Of a DNA stretch of 5,591 nt, positions 1 through 5,591 are shown piece after piece (positions within the stretch are counted from its first letter, which is position 1; every line of letters begins with the position of its first letter). Source of the DNA: an uncultured Actinomycetes bacterium. GTDB lineage: Bacteria; Actinomycetota; Actinomycetes; Nanopelagicales; Nanopelagicaceae. The stretch is taken from assembly GCA_903939005.1 (NCBI GenBank), contig CAJAFH010000018.1, positions 1-5,591 of the forward strand. Direction: 5' to 3'. Under the pieces are notes generated by a model, which did no database searches, was not told where the DNA came from, and saw nothing but the letters and a program-made list of their open reading frames with translations. A program made the translations under genes and the position numbers.

Positions 1-54
1 CACCAGCTCCCGCTGAGTGTGGACCTGCCAAAGGATTGTGACGGGAGTAATAAA
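1..54 (+). promoter_or_regulatory. 5' leader of the operon (partial) with possible RBS-masking pairing
   Basis: This is the segment before the first gene; the promoter, if there is one, lies outside the window or cannot be recognised. It contains the ribosome-binding site GGGAG at 43-47. Bases 7-12 (CTCCCG) are an exact complement of bases 42-47 (CGGGAG), with a possible G-U pair 6/48, so the leader could fold back over its own ribosome-binding site. A competing small hairpin, CAGC 4-7 with GCTG 12-15 around the loop TCCC, would use the same left arm. Six pairs can occur by chance, so a regulatory role is only a possibility. Confidence 0.3.
43..47 (+). promoter_or_regulatory. Ribosome-binding site deciding the binding-protein start
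   Basis: GGGAG sits 7 bases before TTG 55, which is ideal spacing. The same GGGAG core precedes the permease 2 start (2409-2413). It makes TTG 55 a better start than the upstream in-frame GTG at 19, which would place this site inside the coding region and put twelve unlikely residues ahead of a standard signal peptide. Confidence 0.75.
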
Positions 55-1449
55 TTGATTAAAAAACGCTTTTTTGCCTCGTTCATGGTCGCGACTATTG
101 CTGCAAGCGGTTTGGTAGCTCTATCAAGCACCGCATCAGCTGATGATCGCACTGTGACCGTGTGGACTCCACATACTCGCGCATGGCAGGTAACTGAATG
201 GAAAGCGGCTGTTGCACGCATCCAAGCAGCTAACCCTAAGATCAATATCGTCTTGAAGACTGGTATTGATATGGCTACCTCACTTAAGGCAATCGTTGCC
301 AATAAGTCTGATGGCCCAGATATTTCCGTTACAAATGGAAATGGAAATATGGGCTGGTTCTGTGCTGGCGGCGAAGGAATTTGGCAAAAGTTAAACACCA
401 TGATTTCAAGCAAGCGCGATGGTGTTAATTTGAAGACCACTTTCAAGCCTTCTGCTAACGCAGCAACTATTTCAGGAAATATTCGTTGTGCGCTACCAAT
501 GCCTGGAACAGAAGTATTTGCATTCTTCTACAATAAGGACCTGCTTGCCAAAGCAGGTTATTCAAAACCACCATCTACCACAACTGAACTTCTCGAATAC
601 TCAAAGAAGTTAACAACATTTGATAAAGATGGAAATATTCTGACTGCTGGTTTTGTTCCAAAATCTGGCTACTACGGTTGGGGCATGGAATCAATGTGGC
701 TCGGTCAAGCATTTGGTGCTCGTTGGTATAACGCAAATGGCTCATCAGGTCTAGCTACTGATACCAAGTGGGCAAAGATGCTTACTTGGCAGAAGAAGTT
801 CATAGCTGATGTCTATGGTAACGGCGATTTCGAAAAGGGTTCAAAAGCTCTAACTAAGTTCAATGCTGCAAAGGGTGGCGAATGGGGCGTTAAACACGAC
901 TTCATTACTGGTCGCGTTGCCATGAAGATGGACGCGAACTGGATGGCCCCTCTTTATTGCACTGGCGATTCATGGGCACTTGCTGATACCTGTAAGTATG
1001 TAAATATGGGCGTTACTGGATTCCCAACCGATCCTTCAGTAACAGCTACTAACGCAGGTGCAGGCCTAGTTGGATATCCAATTGCAGGTATCTCAAAGAC
1101 ATCTAAGAACGTTAAGGATGCTTGGATTGTTCTTAAGGGATTAGCCACTGATGTAAAGCTTTCATATGCATATGACGCAGTTGGTGGCGCTCCATCACCT
1201 TTGACTGCTTCTGCTGCAAAGCCAACAGGGCTACCAAAGTGGTATGAACCATTCTATGCAATTCAAAATCACCCTAAATCACTCTATAAGTTGATGCCTA
1301 ATACAGGTGAACACCAAGATGAAACAATCTTGGCTGATCTAATGGCTGCATGGCAAGACGGTGCAATCACAGACCTAAAGGGTTCTCTACAAGATGCTGC
1401 AGGCAAGATTGATCAAATCATTGCCCGCAACCAGATTGATTTAGGTTAA
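55..1449 (+). CDS. ABC transporter extracellular sugar-binding protein (family 1 SBP, CUT1 type)
   Basis: This protein captures a sugar outside the membrane and delivers it to the two permeases encoded next. I chose the TTG start at 55 (464 aa) for its GGGAG site; GTG 19 would add 12 residues. The N-terminus is a classic Sec signal peptide: the basic stretch IKKR, a hydrophobic core, and an ASA cleavage site after about residue 29, leaving a mature chain of about 435 aa that opens DDRTVTVWTP. The stretch EVFAFFYNKDLLAKAG followed by PPSTTTELLEYSKKLT (about residues 153-188) and ITGRVAMKMDANW (about 284-296) are typical of sugar-binding proteins of this class. The signal peptide has no lipobox cysteine, so no lipid anchor is predicted; this is odd if the host is Gram-positive. 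The mature chain has four cysteines (C103, C145, C302, C313), which could form two disulfides. It is followed after 11 bases by permease 1. The family is confident; the exact sugar cannot be read from the sequence. Confidence 0.93.
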   Translation: MIKKRFFASFMVATIAASGLVALSSTASADDRTVTVWTPHTRAWQVTEWKAAVARIQAANPKINIVLKTGIDMATSLKAIVANKSDGPDISVTNGNGNMGWFCAGGEGIWQKLNTMISSKRDGVNLKTTFKPSANAATISGNIRCALPMPGTEVFAFFYNKDLLAKAGYSKPPSTTTELLEYSKKLTTFDKDGNILTAGFVPKSGYYGWGMESMWLGQAFGARWYNANGSSGLATDTKWAKMLTWQKKFIADVYGNGDFEKGSKALTKFNAAKGGEWGVKHDFITGRVAMKMDANWMAPLYCTGDSWALADTCKYVNMGVTGFPTDPSVTATNAGAGLVGYPIAGISKTSKNVKDAWIVLKGLATDVKLSYAYDAVGGAPSPLTASAAKPTGLPKWYEPFYAIQNHPKSLYKLMPNTGEHQDETILADLMAAWQDGAITDLKGSLQDAAGKIDQIIARNQIDLG

Positions 1450-1460
1450 CTAAAACAAAC

Positions 1461-2426
1461 ATGTTAAACACGATGGCAGGAGCAACCTCCCTTTTCCGCA
1501 AGAAAGGGGAGGTTGCTCCTCCACGTAAAAAACTTAAGGTTCCCCGCCTTTTTATTTTCTTGTGTCTAGCGCCTTGGTTGTTTGGCATTATTTTCTTCAC
1601 TGCTTACCCAATGATTTCCAGTTTCTATCAATCATTTACTCGATACAACATTATTGATAAGCCGGTATTTATTGGTTTAGATAACTATGAACGTATGTTT
1701 TTTGAAGATGATGACTTCATGAAAGCTTTAAAGAATACTATTTGGATATCTGTTATCAGTATTCCGCTTAGAATTTGTTTTGCAATTTTTGCCGCATGGT
1801 TGCTGACTCGTCCAAAGCGTGGTCGCAATATCTATCGCACAATTTTCTTCCTACCATCAATGGTTCCTGCGGTTGCAGCAACTATCGTATTTACTTATGT
1901 TTTCAATCCGGTTTATGGTCCAATCAATAAAGGGCTTGAATTCGTAGGCATTAACAATCCGCCTTATTGGTTCCTCGATCCAAATTGGTCGAAGTGGGCC
2001 TTAATTATTCTTGGCCTTTGGGGCATCGGTGACACCATGATTATCTTCTTGGCAGGGTTGCTTGATGTACCAAAGTCTTTATATGAAGCTGCCGAGCTCG
2101 AAGGTGCAAGTGGTTTTCAATCATTTAGATTCATAACTCTTCCCCTTTTAACTCCAGTTATCTTTTTCTCTGGCGTCACTGGTGTCATAGGCTCGTTCCA
2201 ATACTTTACACAGGCATTCGTTGCCTCTGGCCAAGTAAATGACTATTCAAAAGCCATGTATTTCTATGCCACTCATATCTATCAGACCGCATTTAAAGCC
2301 TATGAAATGGGCTATGCATCAGCGCTAGCTTGGTTCTTGCTCTTGATTACCATGCTTTGCACTTTGGTAATTCTGAAGACTCAAAAGCGATGGGTCCACT
2401 ATCCAAACGGGAGCCTATTTAAATGA
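1461..2426 (+). CDS. Sugar ABC transporter permease 1 (MalF/UgpA type)
   Basis: This is one of the two membrane subunits of the importer, paired with the next gene. About six hydrophobic segments are visible, the first from about residue 29 (PRLFIFLCLAPWLFGIIFF), after a short basic N-terminal tail. The cytoplasmic EAA loop that docks on the ATPase is clear at about residues 207-231 (YEAAELEGASGFQSFRF, then TLPLLTP). The length, 321 aa, is normal, and the C-terminus ends in the usual basic tail. The start is uncertain: ATG 1461 and ATG 1473 are both in frame and neither has a ribosome-binding site at useful spacing (the nearest is a weak AGG at 1443-1445). An in-frame TGA at 1437 rules out an earlier start. 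Translation may depend on ribosomes arriving from the binding-protein stop 11 bases upstream. Residues 6-20 are encoded by a long hairpin described separately. The 3' end overlaps permease 2 by four bases (ATGA). Confidence 0.93.
   Translation: MLNTMAGATSLFRKKGEVAPPRKKLKVPRLFIFLCLAPWLFGIIFFTAYPMISSFYQSFTRYNIIDKPVFIGLDNYERMFFEDDDFMKALKNTIWISVISIPLRICFAIFAAWLLTRPKRGRNIYRTIFFLPSMVPAVAATIVFTYVFNPVYGPINKGLEFVGINNPPYWFLDPNWSKWALIILGLWGIGDTMIIFLAGLLDVPKSLYEAAELEGASGFQSFRFITLPLLTPVIFFSGVTGVIGSFQYFTQAFVASGQVNDYSKAMYFYATHIYQTAFKAYEMGYASALAWFLLLITMLCTLVILKTQKRWVHYPNGSLFK
1478..1520. repeat. 43-base near-perfect palindrome (19-bp stem, 5-base loop) inside the 5' end of permease 1
   Basis: The left arm is AGGAGCAACCTCCCTTTTC (1478-1496), the loop is CGCAA (1497-1501), and the right arm is GAAAGGGGAGGTTGCTCCT (1502-1520). 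Reading inward, the arms give 14 perfect pairs, one G-U pair and four more pairs. No T-run follows on either strand, so it is not a standard intrinsic terminator. It lies 28 bases past the binding-protein stop and is translated within permease 1 as GATSLFRKKGEVAP. The opposite strand in the matching frame reads GGATSPFLRKREVAP, because the palindrome preserves frame. It could be an mRNA-stabilising or attenuating hairpin that favours binding-protein expression, or a small palindromic element that inserted in frame. The structure is certain; its role is inference. Confidence 0.85.
2409..2413 (+). promoter_or_regulatory. Ribosome-binding site of permease 2
   Basis: GGGAG lies 9 bases before ATG 2423, inside the last codons of permease 1. 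Together with the ATGA overlap it supports coupled translation of the two permeases in matched amounts. Confidence 0.65.
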
Positions 2427-3316
2427 GCCAATTTACCGATGAGAAGTTAAAGCAAATTGACCGAGAAGCCGTAATTCTTAAGCGTAAGAAAAAGTCTAAG
2501 GATTTTCTTCAAACTGTTGGAGATCACTCAGCTCTTATCACTATGTCAGTTATTTTCGCATTTCCGCTATTTATGGTCTTCATCATTTCGCTGATGAGTG
2601 CCGGCCAAGCTGAAACTAGATCTTTCTGGCCAAAACCATTTGTTTGGCATAACTACATTGAAGTATTCACCACGGTCCCATTCCTGAAGTGGACCTTAAA
2701 CACCATGTTTGTTTCAGTCATGGGAACAATTGGTGTGGTGATTTCAAGCGTTCCAGCTGCCTACGTACTATCTAGGTTGCAGTGGAAAGGTCGCCATACA
2801 ACTTTCCTAATTATTCTGGGAACAATGATGCTTCCTGGTCAAGTAACTCAAATTCCGGTTTACATAATCTTTGCAAAACTAGGATGGATTCCATCGTTCT
2901 TGCCTTTGATTGTTCCGGCCTTCTTTGGAAGTGCATTCTCGATATTCCTGTTACGTCAATTCTTTACAAGCATCCCTGATGAAATTTCAGATGCCGCCCG
3001 TATTGATGGTTGTAGTGAGTTCAAGCTAATGATGAGAATTGTGGTTCCCCTAGCCAAGCCAGCCATCTCGGCCATTGCGCTATTTGCATTCCTCGGATCA
3101 TGGAACGACTTCTTTGGGCCACTTCTCTATATTGCCGAAAACCCAGATTTATACACTCTCGGCATTGGTTTAAATGCCTTTAAGGGCGACCACCACACTG
3201 AAACAAGTTTAATGATGACGGCATCTGTTCTATTTATGCTGCCAGTCATTGTGATCTTCTTTTTTAGTCAGAAAGTCTTCATTGAAGGCGTTACCCTCAC
3301 TGGCGTAAAGGGGTAG
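2423..3316 (+). CDS. Sugar ABC transporter permease 2 (MalG type)
   Basis: This is the second membrane subunit of the importer, forming the channel with permease 1. The protein has 297 aa, the usual MalG-like length. A charged cytoplasmic head (about residues 1-30, rich in K, R, D and E) precedes the first membrane segment at about 37-58. Five further hydrophobic segments follow, the last at about 264-282, then a C-terminal tail with the common IEGVTLTGVKG ending. The ATPase-docking EAA loop is at about 187-213 (EISDAARIDGCSEF, then the helix ending VVPLAKP), with the conserved DAARIDG core. It overlaps permease 1 by ATGA and is 8 bases from the ROK gene. No ATPase gene is seen in the window. 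CUT1 importers in Gram-positive bacteria often share one ATPase (MsiK/MsmX type) encoded elsewhere, and that is likely here. Confidence 0.94.
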   Translation: MSQFTDEKLKQIDREAVILKRKKKSKDFLQTVGDHSALITMSVIFAFPLFMVFIISLMSAGQAETRSFWPKPFVWHNYIEVFTTVPFLKWTLNTMFVSVMGTIGVVISSVPAAYVLSRLQWKGRHTTFLIILGTMMLPGQVTQIPVYIIFAKLGWIPSFLPLIVPAFFGSAFSIFLLRQFFTSIPDEISDAARIDGCSEFKLMMRIVVPLAKPAISAIALFAFLGSWNDFFGPLLYIAENPDLYTLGIGLNAFKGDHHTETSLMMTASVLFMLPVIVIFFFSQKVFIEGVTLTGVKG

Positions 3317-3320
3317 AGGA
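3315..3320 (+). promoter_or_regulatory. Ribosome-binding site of the ROK gene
   Basis: AGAGGA ends 4 bases before ATG 3325 and overlaps the TAG stop (3314-3316) of permease 2. Ribosomes finishing permease 2 stop on top of it, which suggests coupled translation. The spacing is a little short. Confidence 0.55.
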
Positions 3321-3324
3321 TCAA

Positions 3325-4542
3325 ATGAAGAATGCAGCCGTAGGAATCCCCGCGATTCCTTCACTCATGCGTGAGATCAATGAGCGTCGGGTAATCGATA
3401 CCTTGCGCTCAAATGGTGCACTCCATGCGGCTGAAATTGCTCGCTTAATCGGATTATCTAAACCAACTACCTCTGACATTTTGCGTGGTTTGGTCGATTT
3501 CAATTTGATTCGAGAGTTTGAACCCGGCGAAGGTGATTCAAAGCGAGCTCGTCTGGTTTATGAAGCCATAAGTGATTTGAAAGTATCACTGGCCATCGAT
3601 ATCGGAACTCGTTTTATTCGTGCCGCGATTGGTGATTTAAATTTAACAACTAGAGCTGAAGCTTCTATTCCGGTTAATTCACTTAAGTTGAGTGATTTAA
3701 CAAAAGTTATGCACCAAGCGGTAGATAAAGTCTTAAAAGAGTCTGGTTATAAATTAAAGGATGTCGCCACAATAGCTGTAGGCACTCCTGGTGTAGTTGA
3801 TCAAAAGACTGGCATCGTTTCAATCGCAGGAACTATCAGCGCACTCGATGGCGTAAATTTGGCCGAGTTAATTCGCCAAGAGTTTGGAATCTATCCGACA
3901 GTTGAAAATGACATTAACTTAGTAACTGTCGGCGAACAGAGCGCAGGTCACGGAGTTGGAATCAATAACTTTGCCGTTCTCTCGGTTGGTTCTGGTTTAG
4001 GTTCTGGAATTGTTCTAAATGGAAAGCTTCATCGAGGGCACCGCGGTGCAGCTGGCGAAGTTTTCTATGTACCTTTCGGAGACCCACACGACACTCATCG
4101 CAGTGCAACTAACCCATCTGGTGACCGCATTGCCGAAATCACTCGTGAACTTGCCAAGAAGTATAAGAAATCTGCTTTAGTAGAACCATATTCAACTATT
4201 GAAATTCTCAATGCAGCCAAGGATGGCGACGAATTAGGTCGCGCAGTGATTGAACAAGAGGCTGAGCGTATTGCGCTTTATGTTGCTGCAATTTCTGCAA
4301 TTGTCGACGTCGAGCTTGTTGTTTTATCTGGCGGTATTGGGCGGCAGGCGGAGTTCTTCATCGCGCCAATCCGCAAATTAGTTAATGAGATTCTGCCATT
4401 CCCGCCAAAAATAGAGATTTCCAAGCTTGGGGATAGCGGAATTTTGGTTGGCGCTCTTCAGATAGCTACGGCTCAAGCTTGTGACTTGGTTTTCCAAACC
4501 CAGACTGGCGGTATCCCAAAACCAATAGCTGGGTCTATGTAA
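3325..4542 (+). CDS. ROK-family transcriptional regulator (winged HTH plus sugar-binding ROK domain)
   Basis: This is probably the sugar-sensing repressor of the operon, similar in layout to NagC, Mlc and XylR. Residues about 14-66 are a winged helix-turn-helix (MREINERRVIDTLRSNG, then AAEIARLIGLSKPTTSDIL, with the recognition helix about 45-58). The ROK domain runs from about 88 to 385: phosphate-loop remnant DIGTRFIRAAIGDL (92-105), GTPGVVD (153-159), END (194-196, with the family's active-site aspartate position), the glycine-rich GSGLGSGIVLNG (222-233) and GAAGE (241-245). The loop lacks the DxGGT form used by sugar kinases, so a regulator is more likely than a glucokinase. The family's zinc site is missing: the histidine three residues after the GAAGE glutamate is Y248, and no CxCGxxGC motif follows. 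At 405 aa it is full length. Its 3' end overlaps the GH4 start by one base. Its operator is not visible and may lie upstream of the window. Confidence 0.92.
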   Translation: MKNAAVGIPAIPSLMREINERRVIDTLRSNGALHAAEIARLIGLSKPTTSDILRGLVDFNLIREFEPGEGDSKRARLVYEAISDLKVSLAIDIGTRFIRAAIGDLNLTTRAEASIPVNSLKLSDLTKVMHQAVDKVLKESGYKLKDVATIAVGTPGVVDQKTGIVSIAGTISALDGVNLAELIRQEFGIYPTVENDINLVTVGEQSAGHGVGINNFAVLSVGSGLGSGIVLNGKLHRGHRGAAGEVFYVPFGDPHDTHRSATNPSGDRIAEITRELAKKYKKSALVEPYSTIEILNAAKDGDELGRAVIEQEAERIALYVAAISAIVDVELVVLSGGIGRQAEFFIAPIRKLVNEILPFPPKIEISKLGDSGILVGALQIATAQACDLVFQTQTGGIPKPIAGSM

Positions 4543-5591
4543 TGAAAATTGCAGTAATTGGCGGGGGTTCAACTTATACCCCCGAACTTATCGATGGAAT
4601 TTTGCAGCGACATAACCGTTTACCGGTATCAGTCATCCACCTAATCGATATCGATTTAGAGCGTTTGGAAATCATTGCCGCTTTTGCAAAGCGAATGATC
4701 AAAGCTGCTGGCCGCGAGATTGAAATTGAGTTTTCAACAGATGCTCGCAAGGGCATTAGGGGTGCTTCGTTTGTTGTTAGCCAATTTAGAATTGGTAGCC
4801 AGAAAGCACGTCACCGTGATGAATTGTTGGGGCGCAAATACGGTTTAGTTGGTCAAGAGACAGTTGGAGTTGGGGGCTTTGCAAAAGCACTTCGAACTAT
4901 TCCAGTGGCACTTAACATTGCTCAGATTATTCAAGAAGAAGCGCCCGATGCAATGTTGCTTAACTTCACAAATCCAGCTGGCCTCATTACTCAAGCCTTG
5001 AAAACCCATGCCCCTAAAGTTAAATCAATTGGTTTGTGTAATGTTCCTTGGAATACCCGAATCGAAATCGCGGGTGCTTTAGATGTTGCGGCTAATTCGG
5101 TTGAATTTGATTATGTTGGTTTAAATCATCTCTCTTGGATCCGTGGCGTCAAAGTAGATGGTGTTGATCGCAGTCCTGAGGCAATTGCAGCTTTTCGTGG
5201 TCTAACTATTAATAAGGCAACACCAGGTGACTCCCCTGCCTGGATTCAAAGCACAATTGATTATCTGGAGGCTATCCCGAACTATTACCTGCTTTATTAC
5301 TACGAAGAAAAGGCTTGGGTTAATTACCAAATGAGTAATCCAACCCGAGCGAGTGAAGTTATGAAAATTGAAGAAGCTTTGATGGCGAAATTCGCTGATG
5401 AAGCCATCGTTACCAAACCTGCCGAGTTAATGGAACGCGGAGGTGCCTACTATTCAGATTCTGCAGCTGAATTAATGGCTGATATTCATAATGATGCCGG
5501 CACTATTCACATCGTAAACACCCTTAATAATGGCGCTATTTCAGGTTTTGCCGATGATGCTGTTATGGAAATCCCGGCTGTAATAACTAAA
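4542..5591 (+). CDS. Glycoside hydrolase family 4, 6-phospho-beta-glucosidase-like (3' end cut off by window edge)
   Basis: GH4 enzymes cleave glycosides in the cytoplasm by an NAD- and metal-dependent oxidation/elimination mechanism. The 350 codons seen are open to the last base; the family is usually about 420-450 aa, so roughly 70-100 are missing. Visible motifs are the NAD-binding loop GGGSTYTPEL (7-16), the acidic end of the second strand at D36/D38, FRIGSQKARHRDE (82-94), GQETVGVGGFAKALRTIP (104-121), NFTNPAG (141-147), the metal-ligand cysteine in CNVP (166-169), the metal-ligand histidine in GLNHLSW (193-199, H196), a tyrosine-rich IPNYYLLYYY (245-254) in the region of the catalytic tyrosine, and RGGAYYSDSA (299-308). 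CNVP is the signature of the phospho-beta-glucosidase branch (CelF/LicH/BglT), whereas alpha-glycosidases of the family carry CH and phospho-alpha enzymes CD. The start codon overlaps the ROK stop (TAATG), pointing to coupled translation. The substrate may be a beta-glucoside, but whether it is phosphorylated is open because the neighbouring importer is of ABC type. Confidence 0.92.
   Translation, partial: MKIAVIGGGSTYTPELIDGILQRHNRLPVSVIHLIDIDLERLEIIAAFAKRMIKAAGREIEIEFSTDARKGIRGASFVVSQFRIGSQKARHRDELLGRKYGLVGQETVGVGGFAKALRTIPVALNIAQIIQEEAPDAMLLNFTNPAGLITQALKTHAPKVKSIGLCNVPWNTRIEIAGALDVAANSVEFDYVGLNHLSWIRGVKVDGVDRSPEAIAAFRGLTINKATPGDSPAWIQSTIDYLEAIPNYYLLYYYEEKAWVNYQMSNPTRASEVMKIEEALMAKFADEAIVTKPAELMERGGAYYSDSAAELMADIHNDAGTIHIVNTLNNGAISGFADDAVMEIPAVITK

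Noticed and set aside
12..47. Resemblance of leader words (CTGAG, ACCTG, GGAT) to a TPP riboswitch
   Set aside because: The order and spacing do not make the TPP fold, the segment is too short, and a thiamine switch would not fit a sugar operon.
19..54. Upstream GTG start at 19 for the binding protein
   Set aside because: It has no ribosome-binding site of its own, adds twelve residues ahead of a standard signal peptide, and would bury the well-placed GGGAG at 43-47. TTG 55 fits better.
954..1148. Minus-strand frame opposite the binding protein, and similar short frames at 3321-3503, 4378-4572 and 4574-4756
   Set aside because: They run opposite well-supported genes, show no domain or start signals, and read as chance openings.
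1478..1520. Palindrome as a standard intrinsic terminator
   Set aside because: No T-run follows the stem on either strand, and the permease reading frame continues through it. Partial attenuation without a T-run remains possible.
1418..1600. Minus-strand reading frame of 60 codons across the palindrome
   Set aside because: It lies opposite two real genes and looks plausible only because the palindrome gives both strands similar codons. No binding site or recognisable domain supports it.
2782..2979. Plus-strand 65-codon frame inside permease 2
   Set aside because: It is a shifted frame within a clear permease gene, and its composition is unlike a real protein.
3325..4542. ROK protein as a glucokinase
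   Set aside because: It has an N-terminal helix-turn-helix and lacks both the DxGGT phosphate loop and the zinc cysteines, which favours a regulator.

Overview
The window is one co-directional (+ strand) carbohydrate-utilisation operon with no gap of more than about 20 bases between genes. In order it holds: an extracellular sugar-binding protein (55-1449), two MalF/MalG-type ABC permeases (1461-2426 and 2423-3316), a ROK-family repressor (3325-4542), and the first 350 codons of a glycoside hydrolase family 4 (GH4) enzyme (4542 to the window edge). The binding protein and permeases form a CUT1-type importer lacking its ATPase. The ROK protein is the likely sugar-responsive regulator. The GH4 enzyme would cleave the imported glycoside inside the cell.

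Organism: base composition looks moderately low in GC (low to mid 40s by eye). Gene content and protein style (CUT1 transporter without its own ATPase, wHTH-ROK regulator lacking the zinc cysteines, GH4 enzyme, TTG start, GGGAG ribosome-binding sites) would suit a low-GC, streamlined actinobacterium such as the freshwater Nanopelagicales (acI) group. This is inference from style; the window has no rRNA or marker gene.

Region by region: bases 1-54 are the end of a leader carrying a GGGAG ribosome-binding site, which sets the binding-protein start at TTG 55. An 11-base gap separates the binding protein from permease 1. Inside the first 20 codons of permease 1 lies a striking 43-base near-perfect palindrome (1478-1520, 19 pairs, 5-base loop), and this gene is the only one of the first four with no ribosome-binding site at usual spacing. 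Permease 1 and permease 2 overlap by ATGA. Permease 2 and the ROK gene are 8 bases apart. The ROK and GH4 genes overlap by one base (TAATG).

The most unusual item is the palindrome, which is translated in frame and encodes a similar peptide on both strands. It may be a small palindromic element or an mRNA-stability or attenuation hairpin that keeps binding-protein mRNA more abundant than permease mRNA. Secondary points are a GH4 enzyme with the phospho-beta-glucosidase CNVP motif beside an ABC importer, which does not phosphorylate its sugar; a ROK regulator that has lost the zinc site; and a binding protein with no lipobox. I see no mobile element with a transposase, CRISPR array, tRNA or rRNA, and no clear case for a wholly new system.
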